From Hyphomonas sp. L-53-1-40 (lineage in GTDB: Bacteria > Pseudomonadota > Alphaproteobacteria > Caulobacterales > Hyphomonadaceae): a DNA stretch of 64,000 bases. This document shows, piece after piece, positions 1-8,758 of this stretch (position 1 is the first letter of the stretch; each line of letters opens with the position of its first letter). The notes beneath the pieces were generated by a model. It did no database searches. It was not told the DNA's origin and saw only the letters and a list, made by a program, of their open reading frames with translations. The stretch is from NCBI RefSeq assembly GCF_000682775.1, contig NZ_AWFI01000001.1:310001-374000 (forward strand). Reading direction: 5' to 3'. Made by a program: the position numbers and the translations under genes.

Positions 1-542
1 TTGGTCTTGGCGAACCAGCCCGGCGAAGCGGCGAGACGCTTCTTGATCTGCGCGAAGAGGAATTTCTCTTCTTCCGAGCCCGGCTTCTCTAGGAAGGCCG
101 GGTCGGATTCGGCACGCTCGCCGAGGATCAGGTACATGGTGGCATCGCCGCCATCATCGAGGATCAGGTTTGCGCCGGTGCCGTCATGCCAGTGGAACAT
201 GCGGTCGGTGAATTCCCAGTACTCTTCCAGCGTTTCACCTTTATAGGCGAAGACAGGCGTGCCATTTGCCGCGATGGCGGCGGCGGCATGGTCTTGCGTT
301 GAGTAGATGTTGCACGACACCCACTGAACGTCGGCGCCGAGGGCTTCGAGCGTCTGGATCAGCACAGCCGTCTGGATCGTCATGTGCAGGGAGCCAGCGA
401 TCTTCGCGCCCTTGAGCGGCTGCGACGGGCCGAACTCTTCGCGCGCGGCCATCAGACCCGGCATTTCTGTCTCGGCGATGGCGATTTCCTTGCGACCATA
501 CTCGGCGAGGGAAATATCGGCGACGCGGTAGTTTTCAGCCAT
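1..542 (-). CDS. ahcY: S-adenosylhomocysteine hydrolase, N-terminal part (partial)
   Basis: Cytosolic enzyme that splits S-adenosylhomocysteine into adenosine and homocysteine, closing the methyl cycle. The gene runs off the left edge, so only about 180 N-terminal residues are visible. They begin [20 protein letters not shown] and contain the family's [21 protein letters not shown] and [15 protein letters not shown] segments, which line the substrate pocket. The ATG at 542 is chosen because the family starts a few residues before the DISLAEYGR block, and an AAAGGA stretch lies just upstream. It follows the aminotransferase gene on the same strand but is separated from it by a clear intrinsic terminator, so it is likely transcribed on its own. 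No recognisable SAM or SAH riboswitch fits in the short gap of 45 bases between terminator and start. Confidence 0.96.
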   Translation of the reverse strand, partial: MAENYRVADISLAEYGRKEIAIAETEMPGLMAAREEFGPSQPLKGAKIAGSLHMTIQTAVLIQTLEALGADVQWVSCNIYSTQDHAAAAIAANGTPVFAYKGETLEEYWEFTDRMFHWHDGTGANLILDDGGDATMYLILGERAESDPAFLEKPGSEEEKFLFAQIKKRLAASPGWFAKT

Positions 543-587
543 ATCAATGATCCTTTATATGTTTGTATCGCGGCTAACATGACGCAC

Positions 588-619
588 AAAAAAAGGCAAC
601 GCGCGAAGTGCGCGTTACC
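588..619 (-). terminator. Intrinsic terminator after the aminotransferase gene
   Basis: Read on the minus strand, a 9-bp stem (GGTAACGCG / CGCGTTGCC, one G-U pair) with a 7-base loop is followed by seven T. It sits between the stop of the DegT-family gene and the start of ahcY and should separate the two transcripts. Confidence 0.85.
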
Positions 620-647
620 CGTACTGAGTTCTGATTTCGCGGACGGC

Positions 648-1808
648 TTATCCGTTGAATGCCCGGATCGTATCTATGACGCGTGTCTGGTCCGCCTCTT
701 CCAGATAGGGGTGCATCGGCAGCGCAATCACTTGTTCGCTCGCAGCTTCGGTTACCGGCAGGGTGCCGTCGGCGGGTTTGAAACGGGCGCAGAAATCCTG
801 CTCGTGGATCGGCACCGGATAGTAGACGGCGGTGGGGATCCCCTGCGCCGAGAGATGCGCCTGAAGGCCGTCGCGGTTTTCATGCTCGATGACATATTGC
901 GCCCAGACGCTCTTGCCGCCCTCAATGACGCTCGGCACGCGTTTGACATGGCCGGTCAGGCCCGCGGCATAGCGATCTGCCACGATCTGGCGTTTCTCGA
1001 TCTCGTCAGCGAAGATTTTCAGTTTCTCCAGCAGGACTGCGGCCTGGATCGTGTCGAGGCGGGAGTTCATACCGACGCGCAGGGAGAGGTATTTCGGATC
1101 ATGATGGAAATTGCGCTCGGCCGCGTCGGTCGGAGTGACTTTGCCATAGACGCGCAGCGATTCGATCCGCTCGGCGAGTTTGGCGTCATTCGTGATAATC
1201 GCGCCGCCATCGCCGTAACAGCCCAGCGGCTTGGCAGGGAAGAAGCTGGTCGTGGCAATATCGGCCCAATCGGACGGGTGCTTGCCGTTCAGCGTACAGC
1301 CATAGCCCTGCGCCGTATCGGCGATCAGTTTAAGGCCGAACTCGTCACAGATTGCCTTGATTTCAGGATAGTTGGCGGGCTGGCCGAACAGGTCGACGGC
1401 GATTACGACTTTCGGCGTCAGCTTGCCCTCGGCTTTCACGGCCTCGATCTGCTTGCGCAGATGTGCCGGGTCGATGTTGTAGGTCTCTGGCAGAATGTCG
1501 ACAAAGACCGGCGCAGCACCAAGCCAAGGCACGACTTGCGCCGTCGCGACGAAGGTGAAGGATGGGCAGAAAACGGCGTCGCCGGGCTTCAGTTCCCACG
1601 CCATCAGCGCGAGCGCGAGGGCGTCTGTGCCGTTGGCGCAGCTGACGGAATGCGCAGCGCCACACCAGGCCGCAAGCTGGTTTTCCAACTCGGTGACTTC
1701 GGGGCCAAGGACGTATCGCCCGCTTTCCACCACGCCCTGAATGGCCGTATTGATTTCGGCTTCGATGCGCTTGCGCTGTGCTTGAAGGTCAATGAAGGGA
1801 ATGGACAC
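648..1808 (-). CDS. DegT/DnrJ/EryC1/StrS sugar aminotransferase (WbpE-like)
   Basis: PLP-dependent aminotransferase acting on a keto sugar nucleotide. The GTG at 1808 gives 386 residues beginning with SIPFIDLQAQRKRI, the normal family start; the open frame extends 21 residues further upstream but without family character. Visible motifs are GTDAL (about 60-64), the cofactor region IADTAQ (about 162-167) and the Schiff-base lysine in SFFPAKPLGCYGDGG (Lys about 193). That last block is closest, from memory, to WbpE/WlbC enzymes that make UDP-2,3-diamino uronic acids, but no WbpA/B/D partners are seen here, so the exact sugar is open. It is divergent from the rhamnose genes and marks the left border of the polysaccharide locus. 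Confidence 0.9.
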   Translation of the reverse strand: MSIPFIDLQAQRKRIEAEINTAIQGVVESGRYVLGPEVTELENQLAAWCGAAHSVSCANGTDALALALMAWELKPGDAVFCPSFTFVATAQVVPWLGAAPVFVDILPETYNIDPAHLRKQIEAVKAEGKLTPKVVIAVDLFGQPANYPEIKAICDEFGLKLIADTAQGYGCTLNGKHPSDWADIATTSFFPAKPLGCYGDGGAIITNDAKLAERIESLRVYGKVTPTDAAERNFHHDPKYLSLRVGMNSRLDTIQAAVLLEKLKIFADEIEKRQIVADRYAAGLTGHVKRVPSVIEGGKSVWAQYVIEHENRDGLQAHLSAQGIPTAVYYPVPIHEQDFCARFKPADGTLPVTEAASEQVIALPMHPYLEEADQTRVIDTIRAFNG

Positions 1809-2178
1809 GAGGAACCTGCCTGTTCTGCGATCTGATGTTGGCCGAATACGATCAACCCAAAATGGGTGCAAGTCACGAGCAGTTACAGACTAATTCCGCG
1901 AATGCTTTCACACTCACGCCTCCGGGAAGTCATGGCGCGAGGGATTGTGACCGAATGCTACCGAATAATGTGCCGATTGGTTGCTGTGACAGCGGACTTG
2001 GTGTAGCCCGGAAGTCGGGCCGGGGCGACCATGACAGGGGCGTAATGTCTGGAATTGAACGACTGGCAAAAGCCGATAGGGCGTCGCTTTTTCATCTCGG
2101 TTGCGGGCATGTCGGGCAGTTTGCTCTGATACGGAGTCGCAAACCAATCCCTTTTTGCGAAATTACAGGATTTGCTAA
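1809..2178. other. Intergenic region between divergent aminotransferase and rfbB
   Basis: 370 bases between two divergently transcribed polysaccharide genes, so promoters for both are expected here. I see no convincing protein: the open frames across it have no family character and no good ribosome site. A short dyad GCCCG-gaagt-CGGGC lies near 2010. No consensus promoter stands out enough to annotate. Confidence 0.5.
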
Positions 2179-3231
2179 ATGAAACGATATGTCGTGACGG
2201 GTGGCGCCGGATTCATCGGATCTGCGCTTTGCCACCTGCTATTGTCGGAAAGCGACGCCGAAGTCGTGGCTGTGGACCGCATGACTTATGCGGCCAATCA
2301 GGTCACGCTTGACGAATTGAGCTCCCAGGCCGGTTTCCGTCACATAGACGCTGATGTTCGAGATGTTGCGCGCATGACGGAGATCGTTCAGTCGGTCAAA
2401 CCAGACGTCATTTTTCATCTGGCCGCTGAGACGCATGTTGATCGTTCGATTGATGGGCCTGCTGAATTCGTCACGACCAATGTTGTGGGCACGTATGCTA
2501 TGCTCGAAGCGGCTCGGACATATTGGTCTGACCTGCCGGGCGATGCAAATCAACAATTTCGCTTCGTACACATTTCGACTGACGAGGTATTCGGCTCTCT
2601 GGGTGCGGAAGGCCATTTCAGCGAGACGACGCCGTATGATCCGTCATCGCCTTATTCTGCCAGCAAGGCCGGGTCGGACCATCTGGCAAGGGCGTGGCAG
2701 CGCACTTATGGATTGCCGGTTGTGGTCTCGAATTGTTCAAACAATTACGGACCGCGTCAGTTCCCCGAGAAACTCATACCTTTGATGGTCCTGAATGCTC
2801 TGGAAGGAAAAGCCCTTCCGGTGTACGGCACAGGAACCAATGTGCGCGACTGGCTGCATGTTGAAGATCACGCCCGCGCCCTGAAGATGATGGCTGAACA
2901 GGGTGTGCCTGGTGAGGTCTACTGTGTTGGCGGTGGCAGCGAGCGGACAAATCTGCAGATCGTGCACGAGGTCTGCCGAATTCTGGATGCCCGGCGTCCG
3001 GAGAGTGCTCCTCATGCAGATCTGATTGAGTTTGTAACCGATCGTCCGGGGCATGATTTCCGGTATGCGATTGATGCGTCCAAGATCGATACGAAATTGG
3101 GCTGGACTCCAAGGCAGGATTTCGAAGCTGGTCTTGAAGAGACAATTGACTGGTATTTGACGCATGAGGCCTGGTGGCGGCCCCTGCGCGACAAAAACTA
3201 TAGTGGCGAGAGGCTGGGTGTTAAGGCATGA
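2179..3231 (+). CDS. rfbB: dTDP-glucose 4,6-dehydratase
   Basis: Second step of dTDP-L-rhamnose synthesis: converts dTDP-glucose to dTDP-4-keto-6-deoxyglucose. The 350-residue length is normal. The NAD-binding GGAGFIG is at 8-14, the catalytic Thr-Asp-Glu at 134-136 (STDEVFGS), and YSASK, holding the active Tyr159 and Lys163, follows. An AGGA lies nine bases before the ATG. The gene overlaps rfbD by four bases (ATGA), so the two are translationally coupled. First gene of the block rfbB-rfbD-rfbA-rfbC. Confidence 0.97.
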   Translation: MKRYVVTGGAGFIGSALCHLLLSESDAEVVAVDRMTYAANQVTLDELSSQAGFRHIDADVRDVARMTEIVQSVKPDVIFHLAAETHVDRSIDGPAEFVTTNVVGTYAMLEAARTYWSDLPGDANQQFRFVHISTDEVFGSLGAEGHFSETTPYDPSSPYSASKAGSDHLARAWQRTYGLPVVVSNCSNNYGPRQFPEKLIPLMVLNALEGKALPVYGTGTNVRDWLHVEDHARALKMMAEQGVPGEVYCVGGGSERTNLQIVHEVCRILDARRPESAPHADLIEFVTDRPGHDFRYAIDASKIDTKLGWTPRQDFEAGLEETIDWYLTHEAWWRPLRDKNYSGERLGVKA

Positions 3232-4109
3232 CGCGCATTCTTGTTGTTGGAAGGTCGGGACAAGTCGCGCAGGCGCTAGTTTCAGTAGGGGGTGAGCGGA
3301 TCATTTGTCCGGGGCGTCCGGTGGTGGACTTGCTGGACGCAGACTCGCACCTCAGCGCGCTTGACCGTTATGAGCCCATGGCAGTGATCAATACTGGGGC
3401 ATTTACCGCAGTCGATGGCGCCGAGGCAGATGCTGACGGCGCTTATGCTCTGAATGCTAAAGGACCGGGCAACCTGGCGGTTGCGTGCGCGCGGCGTGGC
3501 GTGCCGCTCATCCACATGTCGACAGACTGTGTGTTTGATGGCGCGAAGGACGGCCCTTACACGCCGAATGATGCACCGAATCCGTTGGGCGTGTATGGCA
3601 AGACGAAACTTCAGGGGGAGGTGGCTGTCCGCGAACGGGCTGAACGATCCCTGGTCGTGCGGGTGTCGTGGATATTTTCGCGATTTGGTGGCAATTTCGT
3701 GCGGACCATGTTGAGGGTGGCACAGACCCGCGACGCAGTGAGTGTTGTGAGTGATCAAGTTGGTTGTCCAACGCATGCGCCCGATCTCGCACGGGCTCTG
3801 ATCACAATCGCTGAACAGGCGACTAAGCCTGGCTTTGATAATTGGGGTGTTTACCATGCTGCCGGGGCGGGAGAGACCGACCGCGCGTCCATGACGCGGC
3901 GGATCTATGAGGTCAGCAAGGAACTGGGCGGACCGGTCGCCGATGTGAACGGTATTTTGACGGCGGACTATCCTACGCCGGCGCAAAGGCCCCTGAATGC
4001 GCGGCTTGATATGTCTGAGACCCGGCGTGTTTTCGGGATTGAAATGCCGGACTGGAATATTGGCCTTTCCGAGACGGTTTCCGCGATTATTGCGGAACCT
4101 GCACGATAA
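3228..4109 (+). CDS. rfbD: dTDP-4-dehydrorhamnose reductase
   Basis: Last step of dTDP-L-rhamnose synthesis, reducing dTDP-4-keto-rhamnose with NAD(P)H. The 293-residue protein has the short N-terminal nucleotide motif VGRSGQVAQAL (7-17), STDCVFDG (98-105) and the catalytic YGKTK (Tyr123, Lys127). The start overlaps the rfbB stop. The order B-D-A-C differs from the enterobacterial B-D-A-C only by the 209-base gap before rfbA, which has no gene and may hold an internal promoter. Confidence 0.96.
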   Translation: MTRILVVGRSGQVAQALVSVGGERIICPGRPVVDLLDADSHLSALDRYEPMAVINTGAFTAVDGAEADADGAYALNAKGPGNLAVACARRGVPLIHMSTDCVFDGAKDGPYTPNDAPNPLGVYGKTKLQGEVAVRERAERSLVVRVSWIFSRFGGNFVRTMLRVAQTRDAVSVVSDQVGCPTHAPDLARALITIAEQATKPGFDNWGVYHAAGAGETDRASMTRRIYEVSKELGGPVADVNGILTADYPTPAQRPLNARLDMSETRRVFGIEMPDWNIGLSETVSAIIAEPAR

Positions 4110-4318
4110 GGCTTTTGACCCGTGCGAAGACACTTTTCAGCGGCACATTCGGCGTCGAATTCTCATCTTCTTCGCCGGCCCCCGATGAAAATCGGCATGT
4201 CTATACGTAAGACGCGCGGCCGGGCGATGGCAGTGCAGCTTAAATTCAGTTAGCGGTTGACCAGCCTCGGCGAGATGGTCCAAACCAAGTGGGTAATTGC
4301 TATGTGGAGTTTTGGCGG

Positions 4319-5188
4319 ATGAAGGGCATCGTTCTGGCAGGCGGGACGGGGTCTCGATTGTTCCCGTTGACCAAGGCTGTCTCAAAACAACTGATGCCGG
4401 TTTACGATAAGCCGATGATCTACTACCCACTAAGCGTGCTGATGCTGGCCGGTATTCGAGACGTTCTCATCATCACAACGCCCGAGGATCAGTCCCAGTT
4501 CAAGCGACTGCTGGGAGATGGGTCGATGTTCGGAATCAACATCGAGTTTGCCGTTCAAGAGCAACCGAACGGTCTGGCTGAAGCGTTCATTATCGGCGAG
4601 GACTTTGTGAAGGGCGGCCCGTCAGCGCTGGTCCTTGGGGACAACATATTTTACGGTGCCAATCTCGGCTTGATGTGCGCGCAGGCGGCTGCACAGGCCG
4701 ACGGAGCGACGATCTTTGCCTACAAGGTTGCGCACCCGCAGCGCTATGGTGTTGTGTCCTTTGACAAGGACTTCAAGGCGTTGACGCTGGAAGAAAAGCC
4801 GAGCGCGCCCAAGTCGAACTGGGCGATTACCGGCCTGTATTTCTATGATGAACAGGTCGTCGATATCGCACGCGAATTGAAACCTTCCGAACGAGGTGAG
4901 CTCGAAATCACCGACGTCAACCGCGCCTATCTGGAAATGGACAAGCTGAAAGTGAAGCAGCTGGGCAGGGGATATGCCTGGTTGGACACCGGAACACATG
5001 ACAGTCTGCACGAGGCATCCAGCTTTGTGCGTACGATCGAGCACCGGCAGGGCGTCAAGATCGCCTGTCCGGAGGAGATTGCTTTCGAAAAGGGCTATCT
5101 CGGGCGCGAAGAATTGCTTCATGCCGCAGACCAGCTCGGCAAGACAGAATACGCCGTTTACCTGCGTACACTTGCAAATCAGAATTGA
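4319..5188 (+). CDS. rfbA: Glucose-1-phosphate thymidylyltransferase
   Basis: First step of dTDP-rhamnose synthesis: joins glucose-1-phosphate and dTTP. The ATG at 4319 gives 289 residues, the usual family length; an in-frame start ten codons earlier adds residues the family lacks, and a GGAG precedes 4319 by about nine bases. The nucleotidyl-transfer signature [12 protein letters not shown] is at 7-18, the metal aspartate is in LGDNIFYG (Asp108), and [19 protein letters not shown] and the [10 protein letters not shown] block follow as in all RmlA proteins. Confidence 0.97.
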   Translation: MKGIVLAGGTGSRLFPLTKAVSKQLMPVYDKPMIYYPLSVLMLAGIRDVLIITTPEDQSQFKRLLGDGSMFGINIEFAVQEQPNGLAEAFIIGEDFVKGGPSALVLGDNIFYGANLGLMCAQAAAQADGATIFAYKVAHPQRYGVVSFDKDFKALTLEEKPSAPKSNWAITGLYFYDEQVVDIARELKPSERGELEITDVNRAYLEMDKLKVKQLGRGYAWLDTGTHDSLHEASSFVRTIEHRQGVKIACPEEIAFEKGYLGREELLHAADQLGKTEYAVYLRTLANQN

Positions 5189-5200
5189 GGACAGTGACTG

Positions 5201-5764
5201 ATGAATGTGCGTGACCTTGGCCTTGATGGCGTCAAGGAAATCGTCCCGGCGCGCTATGGCGATGCCCGTGGCTATTTCAGCGAAACCTACAATCACCAAC
5301 GTTTTGTTGACGCTGGAATTGAACTGAACTGGATTCAGGACAATCACTCCTTCTCTGCAGAGAAGCACGTGTTGCGAGGTCTCCACTTCCAGACCCCTCC
5401 ATTCGCCCAGGATAAGCTTGTGCGCGTCGTTACCGGTGCGGTATTCGATGTGGCCGTGGATATTCGCAAGGGATCACCGGACTTCGGCCGGTGGACGGGG
5501 GTCACACTGACCGCGGAAGCGGGAAATCAAATCCTGGTACCGAAGGGCTTCGCGCACGGCTTCTTGACGCTGACGCCAGATGTACATGTCATCTACAAGG
5601 TCACGGCGCCCTATGCCCCGGACAATGATCGCTCTATTCGGTATGATGATGCGGAAATTGGAATTGAATGGCCTCTGGACGGCGCCGTGCCGCAACTCTC
5701 CCAGAAAGATGAACAGGCCGGCAGTCTGCAGGACACTGACACGGGATTTGTGTATCAGGGCTGA
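5201..5764 (+). CDS. rfbC: dTDP-4-dehydrorhamnose 3,5-epimerase
   Basis: Third enzyme of dTDP-L-rhamnose synthesis, epimerising C3 and C5 of the 4-keto sugar. A 187-residue cupin protein of normal length, with the active histidine in LRGLHFQTPP (His62) and the conserved tyrosine in VIYKVTAPY (about 132). Starts 12 bases after rfbA. It is the last gene of the rhamnose block and is convergent, head to tail end, with the minus-strand epimerase gene whose stop lies directly beside its own. Confidence 0.97.
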   Translation: MNVRDLGLDGVKEIVPARYGDARGYFSETYNHQRFVDAGIELNWIQDNHSFSAEKHVLRGLHFQTPPFAQDKLVRVVTGAVFDVAVDIRKGSPDFGRWTGVTLTAEAGNQILVPKGFAHGFLTLTPDVHVIYKVTAPYAPDNDRSIRYDDAEIGIEWPLDGAVPQLSQKDEQAGSLQDTDTGFVYQG

Positions 5765-6811
5765 TCAATCGATACCGTGATACTCCTTGTACCACGCGAC
5801 AAATCTTTCGACGCCATCCTTGACGGATGTGGAGGGCCGGTACCCGACGGCTTCCGTCAGCTTGGTGACATCGGCATAGGTGTTTTTCACATCACCCGGC
5901 TGCATCGGCATCAAGTTGCGTGTGGCCTTGCGCCCCAGGGAATTTTCCAGAGCCTCCACATAATCGAGCAGTTTTACGGGCTGGTTGTTGCCGATATTGT
6001 AAATCCGGTACGGAGCATTTGACGTTGCCGGGTCTGGCGCGCTCGCGTCCCAGTCCGGATCAGGCTCCGCGACCTTTTCTGCAATTCGAAGGACGCCCTC
6101 AACGATGTCATCGACATAGGTGAAATCGCGAGACATTTCTCCATTGTTGAAGATGTTTATTGCCTCACCGCGGACGATCGCGTCCGTAAACAGGTACAGC
6201 GCCATATCGGGCCGCCCCCATGGTCCGTAGACGGTAAAAAATCGTAATCCTGTGGTGGGTAGGCGATACAGGTGGCTGTAGGCATGTGCCATCAACTCAT
6301 TTGCCTTCTTGGTGGCGGAATAGAGTTGTAGCGGATGGTTCGCCCCGTGAGATTCACTGTAGGGAGATGTCGTATTCGCGCCATAGGCGCTTGATGTCGA
6401 CGCGTAGACCAGATGGGGCGTTTTGGCTGTTCGGCAAGCTTCCAGCATGTTGGCAAAGCCGACCAGATTCGACGATACGTATTCTTCAGGATGGGTGATC
6501 GAATGGCGCACCCCAGCCTGAGCGGCCAGATGAATCACGCGATGAAATTCATGTGACGCAAAGCAGGCATTCAGCTCTGCTGCGTTCTCTAGATTTCCCT
6601 CGACAAAGTTGAACGAAACGCCTTCTTTTGCCGATGTGTTTTCCAGCTCTTTCAGGCGCGCGCGTTTCAAGGCGGGATCGTAATACGTATTTAGATTGTC
6701 GAACCCCACGACGGGCACGCCCCGTTTCAGAAGCGTGTTTGCCACATGAAATCCGATGAACCCTGCGCTGCCGGTGACCAGGTAGGTTTTGCTATCTGTG
6801 GCTGAGGGCAT
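5765..6811 (-). CDS. UDP-glucuronate 4-epimerase (NAD-dependent epimerase)
   Basis: Extended short-chain dehydrogenase of 348 residues that most likely interconverts UDP-glucuronate and UDP-galacturonate. It shows GSAGFIG (14-20) for NAD, the active YSATK (Tyr164, Lys168), and the TVYGPWGRPDMALYLF stretch that is typical of the LspL/GAE UDP-glucuronate epimerases rather than GalE. It is the last gene of the minus-strand series that starts with the DUF115 gene at 13.3 kb and includes the ABC exporter. It would supply galacturonate for the polymer. Confidence 0.9.
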   Translation of the reverse strand: MPSATDSKTYLVTGSAGFIGFHVANTLLKRGVPVVGFDNLNTYYDPALKRARLKELENTSAKEGVSFNFVEGNLENAAELNACFASHEFHRVIHLAAQAGVRHSITHPEEYVSSNLVGFANMLEACRTAKTPHLVYASTSSAYGANTTSPYSESHGANHPLQLYSATKKANELMAHAYSHLYRLPTTGLRFFTVYGPWGRPDMALYLFTDAIVRGEAINIFNNGEMSRDFTYVDDIVEGVLRIAEKVAEPDPDWDASAPDPATSNAPYRIYNIGNNQPVKLLDYVEALENSLGRKATRNLMPMQPGDVKNTYADVTKLTEAVGYRPSTSVKDGVERFVAWYKEYHGID

Positions 6812-6916
6812 TTAATCGAATTCCGTGATGGTTCAGGTGAGGGCAGGGACCAATCCAGTTGGTCGTTGCGATACAGAGCGGGCAATCTTGTTGATACTGC
6901 GTCGCGGGCGGGCAGG

Positions 6917-8686
6917 CTAGGTGTCGCGTTTTGCCCAGAAGTTCAAAGTTCCCAGCTCTCCCAAGTGCGACATGGGTTTGCTGCGGCTGCGCTTGGCATA
7001 ATTGCCAGACTTCCCGATCTGGTACCGGAAGCCGAGGCGCGTGAGGGTCGAAAGAACATCGTCCAGGGCAATATCTGACGGGTTTGCGCCCAGATGCCAT
7101 TCCACGCACATTTGTTTGACATTGGCGAGAGCATCCCCGGCGGCCATTAGGACTTCTCCTTCAGCGCCTTCGATATCCAGTTTCAGGAATTCCACTTCGC
7201 GATCGAGATAATCTGCCAGAGGTACTGTTTCGATTGTCAGCTCCTCAATTTCATCGCCAAATGTCTTGCGTCGCTCGGTAAGGGATCCTGCCATACTGTA
7301 GTCGCCGGACATGAAGAATGTGGCGATGCCCGGCTTTGCGGCCAAGCCTTTCTTCAACACTGTTACGTCACTCAGCTTGTTGCGGACGATATTTTTCGAC
7401 GCCAGATCGTGAAGGAAGGGGACAGGTTCGAATGCCAGAACCTCTGCATCCGGATAAAGTTCCTTGAAGTACACGCTCGACATCCCGAAATTGGCGCCAG
7501 CGTCGATAATGTAAGGCTTCATCTGATCGGTATCGAAATAGTATTCCTGATCCATGAGGATTTCATGGATCAGTGTCCAGATCGCATGCTTGTCAACATA
7601 GGTCAGCGTTGAATCGCGCATCAGGAATTCCTGCCCGCGGCACAAATGCTCGGTGAAGAAATCTCGCAGTACGATGTCGTTTGGAAAACCACCATCGGGA
7701 ATGGGAGCTGTCTGCAAATCTTTCAGGACCGGGCTGTCGCCGTAATACACTTTCAGTCTGGAAATCATGTCCAGGTACTTCGAAAATCCGTCCAACTGGC
7801 GCTGCTTCATTGGCCAGGCGCCGGACAGGATGCCCACTGCTTCTCTCTCGTTGAGTTGAGAGGTCAGGATGGAATTCCGGACGGAGGAAAGTTCACCAAT
7901 AGCGGCCTGAACTTCTCCGTTTCCAAAGAAAGCCTTTCGGTTGTCATCGCTCAGAGCGTACTCGGTGAGGAATCGGAGATCGCTTCCGAGCGCGTTTCGG
8001 ATTGAAGTAGTCGCAATAGCTGCGGTTTGGACTTCTCCGTTTCCAAAGAAGGCGTTCCGGTTGTCATCGTTCAGAGCGTACTCAGTGAGGAAGCGGAGAT
8101 CGTTTCCGAGTGCGCTTCGGATTGACGTCGTCGCCGTGGCCGCAACCTGAACTTCTTCCTTCCCGAAGAAGGCTTTTCGGTTCTCATCGCTCAAGGCAAA
8201 TTCGGTAAGGAATCGAACGTCATTCCCAAGCGTGCGACGGATAGATGTGGTCGCGGTTGCGGCGGCCTGAATTTCTCCATTTCCGAAGAACGCTTTGCGA
8301 TTTTCGTCGGATAAAGCGGACTGCACAAGAAAACGGACATCTTTGCCAAATTTGTCGCGGATGCCGGTCTGCTTCGATGCAATGGTTCGGATACGGCCAT
8401 CCGCGAAGAACGCATTGCGGTTCTTGTCGGCCAAGACTGAATTGATCAGAAACTCGACATCTCTTCCAAGCCTTTCCCGAATCCAGGGCAGGGCAAGAAA
8501 TCGATCGCGCATACTGGGTCGGCTGGCTACGCCATCAAAGAGCTCCGGCGAATCATCGACGAACGCGCTCAAAAGATCGGACTTTTCTTCAACAGATGTC
8601 GTGCGTTTGACTTCAGCCAGCAGGAGTTGCCTGAACCTGCTGCTTTTCAACAGCAGTCGGCAGAGTTTGGAAATCAGTCTCTTCAT
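6917..8686 (-). CDS. FkbM-family methyltransferase with five N-terminal 40-residue repeats
   Basis: The C-terminal part (about 355-589) is a SAM-dependent FkbM methyltransferase: DAGANFG (396-402) binds SAM, FEP follows at 420-422, and the family mark FLKLDIEGAEGEVL is at 500-513. Such enzymes O-methylate sugars. The N-terminal half is unusual. Residues 69-268 consist of five tandem units of exactly 40 residues with the pattern IR..LG.D.RFL...AL.D.NRKAFFG.GE.Q.AA, probably helical. The gene directly follows wzt, whose C-terminal domain reads glycan ends, so it could be the methyltransferase that caps the chain; that role is inferred. Length is about twice that of a plain FkbM enzyme. Confidence 0.88.
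   Translation of the reverse strand: MKRLISKLCRLLLKSSRFRQLLLAEVKRTTSVEEKSDLLSAFVDDSPELFDGVASRPSMRDRFLALPWIRERLGRDVEFLINSVLADKNRNAFFADGRIRTIASKQTGIRDKFGKDVRFLVQSALSDENRKAFFGNGEIQAAATATTSIRRTLGNDVRFLTEFALSDENRKAFFGKEEVQVAATATTSIRSALGNDLRFLTEYALNDDNRNAFFGNGEVQTAAIATTSIRNALGSDLRFLTEYALSDDNRKAFFGNGEVQAAIGELSSVRNSILTSQLNEREAVGILSGAWPMKQRQLDGFSKYLDMISRLKVYYGDSPVLKDLQTAPIPDGGFPNDIVLRDFFTEHLCRGQEFLMRDSTLTYVDKHAIWTLIHEILMDQEYYFDTDQMKPYIIDAGANFGMSSVYFKELYPDAEVLAFEPVPFLHDLASKNIVRNKLSDVTVLKKGLAAKPGIATFFMSGDYSMAGSLTERRKTFGDEIEELTIETVPLADYLDREVEFLKLDIEGAEGEVLMAAGDALANVKQMCVEWHLGANPSDIALDDVLSTLTRLGFRYQIGKSGNYAKRSRSKPMSHLGELGTLNFWAKRDT
7883..8482 (-). repeat. Five tandem 120-bp in-frame repeats inside the FkbM gene
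   Basis: Unit length is exactly 120 bases (40 codons). Units two to five are most alike, for example the segments ending at 7980 and 8100 differ at only a few bases. The first unit is more diverged. Because the unit is a multiple of three, copy number could change by slippage or recombination without breaking the reading frame. Confidence 0.9.
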
Positions 8687-8758
8687 AATCGGGCGCTTTG
8701 GCTACTTGCGATGAGGAATGGCGGCAGTGTATCTGACCCGCCCGTACAATTGGGGGCG

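Noticed and set aside
543-587. SAM/SAH riboswitch before ahcY
   Set aside because: Only 45 bases remain between terminator and start, and no matching fold is visible.
384-1835. 483-codon plus-strand open frame over the aminotransferase gene
   Set aside because: Antisense shadow of a well-supported PLP enzyme; no family-like segments of its own.
7883-8482. Repeat array as a CRISPR
   Set aside because: Units are 120 bases, contiguous, and in frame with a protein; no spacers.
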